In this document: piece after piece, positions 28,343 through 38,461 of the stretch
How positions within the stretch are numbered: the first letter of the stretch is position 1
Layout: each line of letters starts with the position of its first letter
Assembly (NCBI RefSeq): GCF_000468095.1
Contig: NZ_ASZC01000013.1
Span: 62,001-126,000, forward strand
Reading direction: 5' to 3'
Origin: Pantoea sp. AS-PWVM4
GTDB taxonomy: Bacteria; Pseudomonadota; Gammaproteobacteria; Enterobacterales; Enterobacteriaceae
DNA: 64,000 bases
Notes under the pieces: generated by a model
The model's input: the letters and a program-made list of their open reading frames with translations, nothing else
Database searches by the model: none
Told to the model about the DNA's origin: nothing
Position numbers and translations under genes: made by a program

Positions 28343-31236
28343 TGGGCGTCACTCTTAACCGGCAGCGACTGTTGCAACTGGGAAAGCTCCTGCCAGGTGG
28401 TCCAGCCGGGCAACTGAGCATAATCGTCTTTCACCGTGCCATCGTGGCTGCCGCCGATTTGCGAAATCATTGCCATACCTTGCTGAGCCAGCACCGCCCG
28501 ATGGAAGAAATCCGCCAGTCCGACGGGGGTCAGTTGCTGAATCTGAGCAATCACTTTTTCACGCGTATCAAAGGCAAAATTCTGCCGGTTGAAATCACGA
28601 TTGTAGCGATTTGCTTCCTCATCGAGCGTTTGCGGGCGTTGTTGTAGATCGTTGATCATCGCCTGTTGATACTGGGCAAACTCTTCCGGTTTCATGCTGC
28701 GCAAACGCTGCTCCGCCTGTGGATAGAACGCCTGGAAACGTTGCAGCAGGAAAGCGGGTTGTTTGCTGTTGCTTTGCAACAGGAAGCCGATACCCCACTG
28801 ACGGCCTACCGGCATCTGGAAAGCAAACACCGCATAACCCAATTGCTCTACGGTGCGCAGTTGGTTGTAGAACCAGGGCTGCACGATTTGGCTCAGCATT
28901 GAGCTGTTTGCCATGCTTTGATATTCGCTGTAACCCAGCGGGACATAGAGCGCCGCCAGTGCCGAATCGGTGCTGCTGCCCGCTTTTTGCAGATTGGCTT
29001 TAATCGGTTTCTCAATCGACACATAGTCGCTATGCCAGTAACGATGGCCATCGCTTTGCAACTGCTGTTTCAGGTCCTCCCCCAACTGTTTAACCCGGTC
29101 AGCAGGAAGATTCCCGACCACGATCATTTCTGGCGTGGCGTGGTGGATCAGTGCATCACGGTAGTCCGTTACCTGCTTCAGGGTGATCTCTTTCACCAGC
29201 TTACGGCGCACCTCGCGTTGGGTATAAGGCAACTGCGACAGCATCTGCATTGGCTGAATCGCCAGCTCAAAGGCTTTGCCTTTGTCGGCGGATTCCAGCT
29301 GATCAAGGTACCAGGATTTCGCCTGTTCCAGTTGCTGCTCAGTCGGCATGAAAGTGGCATAGCCTTCCACCAGCTTTTTCAGCAACTCAGGCAAACGCTG
29401 AGTGAAGCCACTGGCGTTGAACTCTAGCCCATCGTTTTCTCCGGTGGAGAAACTGATACCGCCAACCGAGGCCTGAGAATTCAGCTGATCCAATGCGAGG
29501 CTGGAGAGATAGTCATTGAGGCCAAACAACACTTGTTGTTGAGCATCACTGATCGCCGCTTTGTTACGCAGCGCCAGGGTGATGGCAGCTTTAGGTTCAC
29601 TGGCGTAGAACTGGCTTGGCATCCAGAAAATACGCATGCTGTCGCCCGTAGTCAGCGCCACCGGATGGGTATAGGTTTTGCCATCAGACGGCATAATCGA
29701 GAAATCTGACGGGATATAAGGGTTAAGCGTCGGCATTGACAGTTGGATGGCAGCCGCGCGCTGTTGCCAGTCACTGAACTGGGCATCGCTGATTTTATCC
29801 ACCTGATAGGGCGCATTCACAAAGTAGGCTTCTTTGTTGTGCGGCTCCTGCGGGCTGATATACCAGATACGCGCATTCTGCGGTGTCATCTCCGCCAGAC
29901 GCGCTTTGATGGCGGCAGGATCATAATCATCCGCCAGGTATGGGGCATCCAGCGCATGCTCAATTGGCACGCGCAGCATGGTATCAACCAGCCATTCGAT
30001 GTAATCCATATTGCGGGTGATGGAGGGATAACGGAAATCCAGCGCCAGCACATGAGAAACTTCATCGAAATAGGCTTTATCGATGCCTTTATTCCGCAGC
30101 ATATCGAGGTAACTGAAGATCGCCGCGACCACTTCATCACGCTGCGCCAGACCTTTATCAGTCAGGGACACGGTAATGGCAAACACGCCGCTGGTGCGTT
30201 CGGTCATTGGATCGGCTCCGGCGTTAACACCGTCCGCCAGCCCCTGACGTTGTAGCCAGTCATTCAGGGTGTTTTTGCTGCGATTACCAAGTAAATAGCT
30301 GATCAATGTATCTGTTTTGCTACGGAAACGGTCACTGTTGTTGGCAATGCGGAACTCAATTTTCAGCTGTTTGCGCGGCTGAGCAGGCACATAATGAATA
30401 ATGATGCCTTTCTGTGCATCAGTCACCACCGGCACACTGATATCCGGCACTTTCGCCTGATGATTGGTCACGCGGCCAAACGTTTTCGCGGCGATATCCG
30501 CCATTTCCGGCAACGGTTTGTTGCTGTAAATCACCGCTTTCATCAGGTTAGCCGAGTAGTGGCTGTGATAGAAATCGAGCAATGCCTGATGCAGTTTGCT
30601 ATCAGGTTTATCCTTCAGCGTATCGAGGTTGCCGCCCGAAAAACGCGCACCGGGATGTGCCGGGTTGAGAGTTTCCGCGCCCACTTGCGCCATGCGCAAA
30701 CCATCGCGCGATCGCGCCATCGTCAATTCCGCATTAACCGCATGACGCTCACGATCGGCATTGACCGGATCCAGCAACGGCTCAGCAATAGCATCGGCCA
30801 GACGATCCACCGCCGGTTGCAGTGCATCATTTTCCACTTCCAGATAGAACGCCGTGCGATAAGACGCGGTGCTGGCATTGTGGCTGCCGCCATGTTTTTT
30901 CAGGAATTCTGCGAGGTTATCCGGCTGCGGATACAGCTTCGACCCCATCAGCACCATGTGTTCCAGATAGTGCGCCAGCCCCAGCTGTTGATTGGGATCA
31001 TCGAGGGATCCTATCGGTAAGGTCAGTGCTGCCAGCGACTTCGGTGCGGCGGGATCGGAGACTAACAATACGGTCATACCGTTTGTCAGCGTAATGGCCT
31101 GGTAGGCGCGTGGATCATGATCGCTCTTACGAATGGTTTCATTGACTGGCTGCCAGCCACGTTGCTCATCAGCCACAGCAACCAATGCCGTGACGCTCAG
31201 CAGCAGCGCCGCTATCCAGCGTGCGTAAATCCGCAT
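28339..31236 (-). CDS. ptrA: Protease III (pitrilysin)
   Basis: Periplasmic M16 zinc metalloprotease, 965 aa (E. coli 962), that degrades peptides smaller than about 7 kDa. Signal peptide MRIYARWIAALLLSVTALVAVA is cleaved near 22. The inverted zinc motif HYLEH is in LGLAHYLEHMVLMGSKLYP (about 83-101), with the distal Glu in the DRERHAVNAELTMARSRD region (about 165). It sits between recC and recB, the usual enterobacterial arrangement, and its stop overlaps the recB start. Confidence 0.96.
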   Translation of the reverse strand: MRIYARWIAALLLSVTALVAVADEQRGWQPVNETIRKSDHDPRAYQAITLTNGMTVLLVSDPAAPKSLAALTLPIGSLDDPNQQLGLAHYLEHMVLMGSKLYPQPDNLAEFLKKHGGSHNASTASYRTAFYLEVENDALQPAVDRLADAIAEPLLDPVNADRERHAVNAELTMARSRDGLRMAQVGAETLNPAHPGARFSGGNLDTLKDKPDSKLHQALLDFYHSHYSANLMKAVIYSNKPLPEMADIAAKTFGRVTNHQAKVPDISVPVVTDAQKGIIIHYVPAQPRKQLKIEFRIANNSDRFRSKTDTLISYLLGNRSKNTLNDWLQRQGLADGVNAGADPMTERTSGVFAITVSLTDKGLAQRDEVVAAIFSYLDMLRNKGIDKAYFDEVSHVLALDFRYPSITRNMDYIEWLVDTMLRVPIEHALDAPYLADDYDPAAIKARLAEMTPQNARIWYISPQEPHNKEAYFVNAPYQVDKISDAQFSDWQQRAAAIQLSMPTLNPYIPSDFSIMPSDGKTYTHPVALTTGDSMRIFWMPSQFYASEPKAAITLALRNKAAISDAQQQVLFGLNDYLSSLALDQLNSQASVGGISFSTGENDGLEFNASGFTQRLPELLKKLVEGYATFMPTEQQLEQAKSWYLDQLESADKGKAFELAIQPMQMLSQLPYTQREVRRKLVKEITLKQVTDYRDALIHHATPEMIVVGNLPADRVKQLGEDLKQQLQSDGHRYWHSDYVSIEKPIKANLQKAGSSTDSALAALYVPLGYSEYQSMANSSMLSQIVQPWFYNQLRTVEQLGYAVFAFQMPVGRQWGIGFLLQSNSKQPAFLLQRFQAFYPQAEQRLRSMKPEEFAQYQQAMINDLQQRPQTLDEEANRYNRDFNRQNFAFDTREKVIAQIQQLTPVGLADFFHRAVLAQQGMAMISQIGGSHDGTVKDDYAQLPGWTTWQELSQLQQSLPVKSDAQ

Positions 31237-31342
31237 TTAAACCCCTTACGTTACCCTTTACCGCTGGCTGTGCACCCGGCGGTCAAAAAATGACTTTTTT
31301 ATTGTGGTGGGGACGACATCCTGTCACACCGTCACCCGATTG

Positions 31343-34300
31343 CTATTCATCATCCTGATGCGCCAGACGTACTGGCAAATACCAGCGTCGTGCCGCCTCA
31401 GTGATTGCCTGTAATGCCGTGTCATCAAGCACACGGCTCAGACGCTGGAGGTAAGGATCACTGCCCTCACCTTCCAGTTGAAAACCACCCTGCCAGGCCT
31501 GTAACAGCCGACTGCGCGCTTTTTTCTGCGTCGCCTCGTCATCCAGTAACTGGCGGGTTTTGGCATCAAAACTCGCTTCCAGCCAGGCTCCGCCGGATTT
31601 ATTCAACAGCATCAGTGGCTGTGCTAATCCTGCCTGATACCCGGCCACATACTCCTGCAACAAACTCAGCGCCTGGTCACAAGGAAGTGCGTTAAAACGC
31701 CAGTGGCTCTGTTTACGCCCATACATCCGGCTTTCGCCACTGCCTCCCAGCGCGCAATACACCAGATGCTCCAGCCACAACAGTAAACCATCATTCATAT
31801 TGAGTACGCCGGGACGCCAGCGCAGCAGTCCATCAGCTTGCACCTGCGTAAGCCAGCCGGTCAACTGCACATCACCAAGCCGTAGATTCACTTCCCAGCT
31901 TTCCGATGTCTGACGTTGTCCACTGACCTCAGCAGCCACTTCCTGCATCTCTTCGGTCTGGCTTTGCCAGAAAAGTTCCCCAAAAGCGCCATAAGGCAGG
32001 TTACCCGCCGCGCGATGACGGGCATATAACTGCGCAGGATCCTCTCCGGCAACCAGGGTATTCAGCAACTGCGCGTTGATCTGATAACGTTCGAGGCTGT
32101 CAGGGGCGAAAGGTTCGCTGTCAGGCAACTCACTCTCTTCCATCCAGAAAGCCACCCCCAGCCGTTGCTGAAACCAGGCTCGTACCGGATGACGCCAGAA
32201 ACGCAGCAGTTGCTCCAGCGACAATGTGGTGATTGGCAGTGCATCCAATGGCTGGACAAAATCAGGCTGCGCCTCACCCTGCCCTGCGGCGGCAGGTAAC
32301 CACTCAGCGGCAAAACTTTGCCCATTACGCCCCGGCAAATAGTTTTCAGGGGCAAATGGCATACGGCTGTGCAGCGTCTGCAAATGTTCGCGCACGCGCT
32401 GCTCGCTGACATCCGGTTCACAGGCTTCATCCCCCGGCAGACAGAAGCTCTGACCGAGATAGTCAACCAACTCCGTGACCAATACCGACGGATAGCGCTC
32501 GGTATTATCCTGAATGGCACGGCCGATGTAGCTGATATACAGCTGCTGCTGCGCGGAAATTAACGCTTCAAGGAACAGATAGCGGTCATCATCACGGCGG
32601 CTACGATCGCCTTTGCGCATCTGCTGTTGCATCAGATCAAAGCCAAGCGGCGCCAGAGTGCGGGGGTAAACACCATCGTTCATCCCTAACAAACACACCA
32701 CCTTAAACGGGATCGAACGCATCGGCATCAGCGTACAGAAATTAACCGGCCCTGCAAGGAAACGTTGACTGATGCGTTGCTGATCGAGTCGTGAACGTAA
32801 CTCATCGCGCAGTAACGTCACAGGAATCGCCTGTTGATAAGAGGCCTGCATGCCCTGCTCAATGATCTGTTTCCACTGGGTTTCCACCAGCATTAGCGCC
32901 GCTTCGCTTTCACTATCACCGCTGAAGAAACTCTCGATCATTTCACGGCATAGCGGCAACCAGTCATTAAGGGTACGCTCCTGCGCCAGTCGCGTACGCC
33001 AGTCATCGAGTTTTGCCAGCAACTCCGCCAGATGCCCCGCCAGTTCGGCGATTAATCCGGTGGATTCGTCATAAGGCAGGATGCCTTGCCAGTCGCCGTT
33101 GCGACTTTCCAGCGCATAGCCCAGTAGCATACGCTGCAAACCAAAACGCCAGGTGTGCTGCCCGGTGACCGGGAGTGCCAGTGCTTCCACGCTGGCATCA
33201 TCCAGCCCCCAACGAATCCCGGATTCCATCACCCAACGGCGCAGCAGGCGTAATCCGCTTTCATCCACCGAGAAGCGCTGCGCCAGTGCCGGAACCTCCA
33301 ACAGCGCCAGCACTTCTTCCGAAGCGAAGCGACTCTCCGGCAGTGCGAGTAAACTCAGCAACGCCAGGATCGCCGGATGTGCCTGGCTGGCACGGCGGTC
33401 AGAGATGGCAAACGGCAAATAACGCGATGATGGTGCGCTGGCGAACACCGCCTGGATAAAGGGGGCGTAGCTGTCGATATCTGCCACCATCACGATGATA
33501 TCGCGCGGCTTCAGGTTTGGATCGGCTTCCATCAGCGCCAATAAATGGTCCTGCAAAATTTCCACTTCACGCTGGGCGCTATGGCACACCTGAATGGTCA
33601 GCGAATGATCCTGCGGATCCAGCAAACGCTTCCCCTGGCTGTTTGCCAGTTCCCCGGCGTTGACACCAATTACCGCATTATCTTCCAGGTCAAGTAAATC
33701 CGCCTGCAACGCATGCAGCAAAGTATCTGCGGGCATGTCGACAAAAGCATCAATATCGTTTGCAGCCGCATCCATCTGACTGAGCAGGAAAAGATTATCG
33801 CGTCCTAACTTACCCCACGATGCGAGGAGCGGATTCGTTAATTGTTGTTCACCCGCGTCATTAAACAGCGACGAGGCCAACGCAGGATCGCGAAACAGCG
33901 ATTGCTGTTCATTGGAATGAAGTCGGCGGCGCTGACGGCTCTGGAGCTTAGCCAGAAATGCGTAATCCTGAATATCCCCCCAGTAATGACGACAGGGATT
34001 GGTGAACAGCAGATGAATATCGATGTGGCGCCCCAGCGCCTCCAGCGCCTGCAAATAAACCGGCGGCAGTGCGGAAATCCCGCAAATAAATACGCGCTGC
34101 GGCAAGCCTGGCGGCGGGCTGTCTGCCTGCTCCAGTGTCCGGATAAAGCGCGCATATAAATTGGCACGGTGCCAGAGCGGCTGACCAAGGCTTTCGGTGA
34201 AGCTGACCAGGTCGCGCCATAATGCTGCCTGCCACTGTTGCGAATCACCCAACCCGTCAATCAGCTCGCCGCGCTCCCAGCTATTGAGCCAGTCCGATCG

Positions 34301-34723
34301 GTAGACCAGATACTGGTCAAACAGGTCTGCAACGCGAGCACTGAGCTGATACAGCTTACGCTTATCATCGTCGTCGTTCAGGTAGTGACGCAGCGGCAGA
34401 AATGCTTCCTGCTCCAACAGGGCGGGCAGGCGATGCATCAGTTTCCAGCTCATGCTGGCTTTCGTGAAGGCGCTTTCCTGCGGAATATCTGGCAGCACCT
34501 GCACAAACATGTTCCAGATAAAGCTGGCGGGGAGCGGAAAATCAATGTTGGCCGCAATACCAAAGCTGCTCGCCAGTTCCATCTGTAGCCATTGCGCCAT
34601 ACCGGGGCTTTGTACCAGAACCTGTTCAGCCGCCAGCGGGTCTGTAAGAGGTTCTGATTTAATCAACGTGACCGCCAGATCTTTTAACAGGTCAAGCTGA
34701 TTGGAGTGGTAAACCCGGAACAT
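31343..34723 (-). CDS. recC: Exodeoxyribonuclease V gamma subunit RecC
   Basis: 1126 aa (E. coli 1122). RecC forms the Chi-recognition and strand-splitting scaffold of RecBCD; it has a degenerate helicase core and a dead nuclease domain. Recognisable parts are the start MFRVYHSNQLDLLKDLAV, SPGMAQWLQMELASSFGIAANIDFP (about 39-63), the RYLPFAISDRRASQAHP stretch (about 435) and MPMRSIPFKVVCLLGMNDGVYPR (about 663). It lies 106 bp upstream of ptrA in the same direction. I see no clear feature in that short spacer. Confidence 0.96.
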   Translation of the reverse strand: MFRVYHSNQLDLLKDLAVTLIKSEPLTDPLAAEQVLVQSPGMAQWLQMELASSFGIAANIDFPLPASFIWNMFVQVLPDIPQESAFTKASMSWKLMHRLPALLEQEAFLPLRHYLNDDDDKRKLYQLSARVADLFDQYLVYRSDWLNSWERGELIDGLGDSQQWQAALWRDLVSFTESLGQPLWHRANLYARFIRTLEQADSPPPGLPQRVFICGISALPPVYLQALEALGRHIDIHLLFTNPCRHYWGDIQDYAFLAKLQSRQRRRLHSNEQQSLFRDPALASSLFNDAGEQQLTNPLLASWGKLGRDNLFLLSQMDAAANDIDAFVDMPADTLLHALQADLLDLEDNAVIGVNAGELANSQGKRLLDPQDHSLTIQVCHSAQREVEILQDHLLALMEADPNLKPRDIIVMVADIDSYAPFIQAVFASAPSSRYLPFAISDRRASQAHPAILALLSLLALPESRFASEEVLALLEVPALAQRFSVDESGLRLLRRWVMESGIRWGLDDASVEALALPVTGQHTWRFGLQRMLLGYALESRNGDWQGILPYDESTGLIAELAGHLAELLAKLDDWRTRLAQERTLNDWLPLCREMIESFFSGDSESEAALMLVETQWKQIIEQGMQASYQQAIPVTLLRDELRSRLDQQRISQRFLAGPVNFCTLMPMRSIPFKVVCLLGMNDGVYPRTLAPLGFDLMQQQMRKGDRSRRDDDRYLFLEALISAQQQLYISYIGRAIQDNTERYPSVLVTELVDYLGQSFCLPGDEACEPDVSEQRVREHLQTLHSRMPFAPENYLPGRNGQSFAAEWLPAAAGQGEAQPDFVQPLDALPITTLSLEQLLRFWRHPVRAWFQQRLGVAFWMEESELPDSEPFAPDSLERYQINAQLLNTLVAGEDPAQLYARHRAAGNLPYGAFGELFWQSQTEEMQEVAAEVSGQRQTSESWEVNLRLGDVQLTGWLTQVQADGLLRWRPGVLNMNDGLLLWLEHLVYCALGGSGESRMYGRKQSHWRFNALPCDQALSLLQEYVAGYQAGLAQPLMLLNKSGGAWLEASFDAKTRQLLDDEATQKKARSRLLQAWQGGFQLEGEGSDPYLQRLSRVLDDTALQAITEAARRWYLPVRLAHQDDE

Positions 34724-34804
34724 GAAGACTCCTGATAAATTAAAAACGACGCAGCCCGGTCACTCTACCCTGTATCGTTGGGGATGCCTACCGCAAGGAC
34801 ATAA

Positions 34805-35140
34805 TCAGGGAGATGAGCAATCCAACCTTGCCAGTGACGCTGTGCGCTGCTGTGGACCACGGACGGTTGCTCGTTCCAGTACACAGCCTCCCGGCTGAAG
34901 TTGCTGCTGACGCTGAATCTGCCAGCCAGGTACATCGTGCCCAAGCAACGCCTGCCCCGCCACCCGCCATGCCTGACGTTGTTGCCATTGTTGGCTAAAG
35001 CTCAACGTTAATGCCCGATGATAATGCAGCAACGCGCTGATGCTCATCGCCAGCAACAGCATCGCGACCAGCGTTTCCGCCAGACTAAATCCCTGTTGCT
35101 GCCTGGCATAATGCGGCGTCGGCCAGCGGGCAGAAGTCAA
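34805..35140 (-). CDS. ppdC: Prepilin-like protein PpdC
   Basis: Type IV prepilin/minor pseudopilin-like. The processing motif QQQG|FSLAETLVAMLLLAMSISALL has the Gly before Phe and Glu five residues on, as recognised by prepilin peptidase. The downstream half ends in a Cys-containing domain (PGGCVLER, ARLDCSSP) as in E. coli PpdC (107 aa). No in-frame ATG precedes the motif; I place the start at TTG 35140 (111 aa), inside the 3' end of ygdB, so the overlap is 56 bases. The exact start is uncertain. Last gene of ppdA-ppdB-ygdB-ppdC, following recC's strand. Confidence 0.72.
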   Translation of the reverse strand: MTSARWPTPHYARQQQGFSLAETLVAMLLLAMSISALLHYHRALTLSFSQQWQQRQAWRVAGQALLGHDVPGWQIQRQQQLQPGGCVLERATVRGPQQRTASLARLDCSSP

Positions 35141-35504
35141 TCCAGCCCTGCGCCCGTGGTTTGAGCTGGTTCCCCTGAATTGACACCCAATGCCACAGTG
35201 CCAGCTCCCGTTCCGTTCCATGTCCCTGCAATAAACCATTGTCACCCTCCATCCGTAGCAGACAACTGCGCCACTTTTCAGCTGCCCAATCCTGACATTG
35301 CCAGCCCTGGCTGTGCGGCCAGTGTTGCACTGTCCCCCATTGCAATGCGCCCGCTGCCTGCCAGAAATCCTGATGAAAGTGCTGTTCATCCGCAACCAGC
35401 ACCATGTCCTGTGCCAGCCGGGTACGCGTAGCCTGTAAGGTCAGGCCCCCCATTAGCAACACCATCAGCACCATTCCCAGCGTACTGTTTCCAGCCTGAT
35501 TCAC
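35085..35504 (-). CDS. ygdB: YgdB family minor pseudopilin-associated protein (DUF2509)
   Basis: 139 aa (E. coli 135). A single N-terminal hydrophobic helix (GMVLMVLLMGGLTLQ) is followed by a soluble domain with DFCPLADAALCQ near the end, which mirrors the E. coli C-terminus. It overlaps ppdB by four bases. Probably a PilX-like component of the type IV pilus/pseudopilus assembly set; in E. coli the group is often poorly expressed. Confidence 0.87.
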   Translation of the reverse strand: MNQAGNSTLGMVLMVLLMGGLTLQATRTRLAQDMVLVADEQHFHQDFWQAAGALQWGTVQHWPHSQGWQCQDWAAEKWRSCLLRMEGDNGLLQGHGTERELALWHWVSIQGNQLKPRAQGWIDFCPLADAALCQAATGI

Positions 35505-36040
35505 AGGTTCTCCCCCGTTACCCAGCTCTCCTGCGTAAGTGATTGTTCAGCCACCTTGCCCGTCAGCTGCACCATCAGTCGCCTTGCCTCCCGCTCAACT
35601 CTGAACTGTTCCACCGCAAGAAACTCAGGGTCGGTCAAACGTTCCCAGCCATTGCCATTGCAGTCATCCACGCCACGCTGCATTTCAAGCTGATCACTGC
35701 GCAATCGGTAACCATAAAAATCACTGTCGCTGTGGCCAACGCCTTCCCAGCGGCCATTGCTGTTTTCATCCCAGCGCAACAAGACACAACTGCCGTTTTC
35801 CCGGATGGTCAGTGGTGGGCCACTGCATTCCCCATTGCAATAACCCGCTCGCCGCAACGCTTTTTGTAGCGTTTGCGTGATTTGCTGTAGTTCCTGTTGC
35901 AGTTGTACACGCTGTTGTAAACGCAGGTTTTCTGCCAGCAACAGCGGTAAAAAACGCCCGGCACTTACCATCAACACCGCCCCCACCGCCATTGCCATCA
36001 ACATTTCCAACAAGCTAAAACCGGCCTGGTTTATTCGCAT
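35501..36040 (-). CDS. ppdB: Prepilin-like protein PpdB
   Basis: 179 aa (E. coli 187). Short leader MRINQAG then FSLLEMLMAMAVGAVLMVSAG, a complete prepilin-peptidase site with Glu at +5. The C-terminal domain has Cys pairs (YCNGECSG, DDCNGNGW) and matches PilW-like minor pilins. Its start overlaps the end of ppdA by ten bases and its stop overlaps ygdB. Confidence 0.9.
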   Translation of the reverse strand: MRINQAGFSLLEMLMAMAVGAVLMVSAGRFLPLLLAENLRLQQRVQLQQELQQITQTLQKALRRAGYCNGECSGPPLTIRENGSCVLLRWDENSNGRWEGVGHSDSDFYGYRLRSDQLEMQRGVDDCNGNGWERLTDPEFLAVEQFRVEREARRLMVQLTGKVAEQSLTQESWVTGENL

Positions 36041-36501
36041 CCCTTCTCTCCCGGCTGGCAGGCGCGAATACGTGCTCGCGCTGAAATGATCACCCGCCAG
36101 CGGCCGGCGCTGCTTTCAACATCAATACTGCCAGCCCGCGCTACATCGCGGCGGCCATAGAATCCTGGCTCACCGATGATGTTGACCAGCTTCACACCGG
36201 CATGTGGTGGGACAAAAATCCAACGAGATGTTGACTGACAACCATCCAACGGACGCGGACCGCTGCCGATACAGCCCGGATTCCCTGGTTGCAGCCACAG
36301 GCTGGCCTCGGCATTTTGCCAACTGGCCCAGGCACGCAGCCGTAATAAAAAACCCTGGAGTTGCAGCACGCTTTCCCGGAGTTGTTGCTGTTGTTGCCAG
36401 CGTTGCCATCCCTGCATTGCGCCCAGACTCAGCACGCCCGCAATCACCATCACCACCAACAGTTCCGGCAAGGTAAAGCCGTTTTCATCGTTTCTGTTCA
36501 T
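36031..36501 (-). CDS. ppdA: Prepilin-like protein PpdA
   Basis: 156 aa, same as E. coli. Leader MNRNDENG then FTLPELLVVMVIAGVLSLGA is a typical GspH/FimT-type pseudopilin signal. The body has the FimT/PilU-like PGNPGCIGSG and GCQ Cys residues and an RIRACQPGEKGCE end. First gene of the four-gene pilin-like cluster. The frame is open to 36666 but only the ATG at 36501 gives a normal short leader. A single REP half lies in the spacer before thyA. Confidence 0.91.
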   Translation of the reverse strand: MNRNDENGFTLPELLVVMVIAGVLSLGAMQGWQRWQQQQQLRESVLQLQGFLLRLRAWASWQNAEASLWLQPGNPGCIGSGPRPLDGCQSTSRWIFVPPHAGVKLVNIIGEPGFYGRRDVARAGSIDVESSAGRWRVIISARARIRACQPGEKGCE

Positions 36502-36629
36502 GGTCGTCAGAGTGCGTGCCTGGCGTGTTTCGCTCAAGGCGAGAAAATGTACTCTGGAAAAGAGTACGCAGGAAATACCAGATGAATACAGTGGGTTACA
36601 GAATTTTGCGAGGGAGATCTGAAAAGGCA

Positions 36630-36656
36630 CGCGCGGCGCGATAAATCGCGCCGCGA
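36630..36656. repeat. Single REP-like palindrome upstream of ppdA
   Basis: GCGCGGCGCGATAAATCGCGCCGC contains the same GCGCGAT/ATCGCGC core but no clear partner and an altered end (GCGAC instead of CTAC). It lies between thyA and ppdA on the shared transcription strand. Confidence 0.75.
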
Positions 36657-36675
36657 CGGGACACACTACGCGGTA

Positions 36676-37470
36676 TTAGATCGCGACCGGCGCTTTGATG
36701 GCCGGATGGGGATCGTAACCTTCAATCTCGAAATCTTCGAACTGATAGTCAAAGATAGAGGCAGGTTTACGTTTGATGGTCAGCTTCGGCAGAGGGCGCG
36801 GTTCACGGGTCAGTTGCAAGCGCGCCTGCTCCAGATGGTTGCTGTACAAATGGGTATCGCCACCGGTCCAGACAAAATCACCCACTTCCAGGTCACACTG
36901 CTGCGCCACCATATGCACCAGCAACGCGTAGCTGGCGATGTTGAATGGCAGACCAAGGAAGATATCGCACGAACGCTGATAAAGCTGGCAAGAGAGTTTG
37001 CCGTTCGCTACGTAGAACTGGAAAAATGCGTGGCAAGGTGCCAGCGCCATCTGGTCCAGTTCACCGACGTTCCACGCCGAAACAATGATTCGGCGCGAAT
37101 CCGGGTCACGTTTCAACTGCTCAATCACCCGGCTAATCTGGTCGATTTGTTCGCCATTGGCGCTGCCCCAACTGCGCCACTGCTTACCATACACCGGGCC
37201 AAGATCGCCGTTCTCATCCGCCCACTCATCCCAGATGGTGACCTTGTTATCTTTCAGATAACCAATGTTGGTATCACCTTGCAGGAACCACAGCAGCTCA
37301 TGAATGATCGAGCGCAGATGACACTTCTTGGTGGTGACCAGCGGGAAACCATCCTGCAAATTGAAACGCATCTGGTGGCCAAAAATGGAAAGCGTGCCGG
37401 TACCGGTACGGTCGGCCTTTTCTGCGCCTTCATTCAGCACATGTTGCATCAAATCCAGATACTGTTTCAT
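36676..37470 (-). CDS. thyA: Thymidylate synthase
   Basis: 264 aa as in E. coli, converting dUMP to dTMP with methylene-THF. The catalytic Cys is in [12 protein letters not shown] (about 146), with the [20 protein letters not shown] dUMP-binding segment and the ThyA C-terminal APVAI. The frame is open to 37515 but ATG at 37470 gives [12 protein letters not shown]. It overlaps the lgt stop (ATGA), implying coupling to lgt. Confidence 0.98.
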   Translation of the reverse strand: MKQYLDLMQHVLNEGAEKADRTGTGTLSIFGHQMRFNLQDGFPLVTTKKCHLRSIIHELLWFLQGDTNIGYLKDNKVTIWDEWADENGDLGPVYGKQWRSWGSANGEQIDQISRVIEQLKRDPDSRRIIVSAWNVGELDQMALAPCHAFFQFYVANGKLSCQLYQRSCDIFLGLPFNIASYALLVHMVAQQCDLEVGDFVWTGGDTHLYSNHLEQARLQLTREPRPLPKLTIKRKPASIFDYQFEDFEIEGYDPHPAIKAPVAI

Positions 37471-38348
37471 TTTACCTCGCGGGGTTGTTGCTGCGGGCGA
37501 CGACGATACGCCCAAACCATCATAATCACACCGGCCAGAATCATCGGAGTAGAGAGAATCTGCCCCATGCTGATACCACCGTCGAACAGACCCAACTGGG
37601 CATCCGGCTGGCGGAAGAATTCAACGATAATACGGAACGCACCGTAACCAATCAGGAACAGGCCGGAGACGCTACCCATCGGGCGCGGCTTGCGAATAAA
37701 CAGATTGAGGATGATAAACAGCACCACACCTTCCAGCATCAATTCATACAGCTGCGACGGATGACGCGGCAACACGCCGTAGGTGTTCAGCAATGACTGA
37801 TACTGCGGGTTAGTGGCAGCCAATGCCACATCCTCGCTGCGCGAACCGGGGAACAGCATGGCGAATTTAAAATCAGGTGCCACACGGCCCCACAGCTCAC
37901 CGTTGATAAAGTTGCCGAGACGGCCCGCCCCCAGACCAAACGGGATCAGCGGCGCAATAAAATCAGAAACCTGGAAGAAGGTACGTTTGGTACGACGGGC
38001 AAACACCAGCATCACCACGATCACACCAATCAAGCCACCGTGGAATGACATGCCGCCATCCCAGACTTTAAACAGATAGAGCGGATTCTCAAGGAACAGC
38101 GGCAGGTTATAGAACAGCACATAACCAATTCGCCCGCCGAGGAAAACGCCAAGGAAACCGGCGTACAGCAGGTTCTCCACTTCCTCTTTCTTCCAGCCGC
38201 TACCTGGCTTGTTAGCGCGACGCACCGCCAGCCACATAGCGAACACAAAACCCACAAGATACATCAAACCGTACCAGTGGAGCGAAATCGGACCGACGGA
38301 GAAAATCACCGGGTCAAATTGGGGAAAAGCGATATAGCCGTTAGTCAT
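37467..38348 (-). CDS. lgt: Phosphatidylglycerol-prolipoprotein diacylglyceryl transferase
   Basis: Inner-membrane enzyme of 293 aa (E. coli 291) that attaches diacylglycerol to lipobox cysteines, the first step in maturing the lipoproteins encoded nearby (mltA, ygdI, ygdR, efflux channels). The Lgt signature [14 protein letters not shown] (about 143-156) and [11 protein letters not shown] (about 98-108, with the essential His) are present, along with about seven membrane segments. Confidence 0.96.
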   Translation of the reverse strand: MTNGYIAFPQFDPVIFSVGPISLHWYGLMYLVGFVFAMWLAVRRANKPGSGWKKEEVENLLYAGFLGVFLGGRIGYVLFYNLPLFLENPLYLFKVWDGGMSFHGGLIGVIVVMLVFARRTKRTFFQVSDFIAPLIPFGLGAGRLGNFINGELWGRVAPDFKFAMLFPGSRSEDVALAATNPQYQSLLNTYGVLPRHPSQLYELMLEGVVLFIILNLFIRKPRPMGSVSGLFLIGYGAFRIIVEFFRQPDAQLGLFDGGISMGQILSTPMILAGVIMMVWAYRRRPQQQPREVK

Positions 38349-38461
38349 CTTTCACCATGAAATTTTCTGCCCTGAAAACGGGTGTGGCCAAGGGCAATAC
38401 AATCAAAGCTGCGCATCATAGCACAGCGGGTTTTCATACATATGCCGCAGAAATGTAAACC

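Noticed and set aside
28339-34723. Insertion of a foreign gene (ptrA) in recBCD
   Set aside because: ptrA between recC and recB is the normal enterobacterial order and not an insertion specific to this genome.
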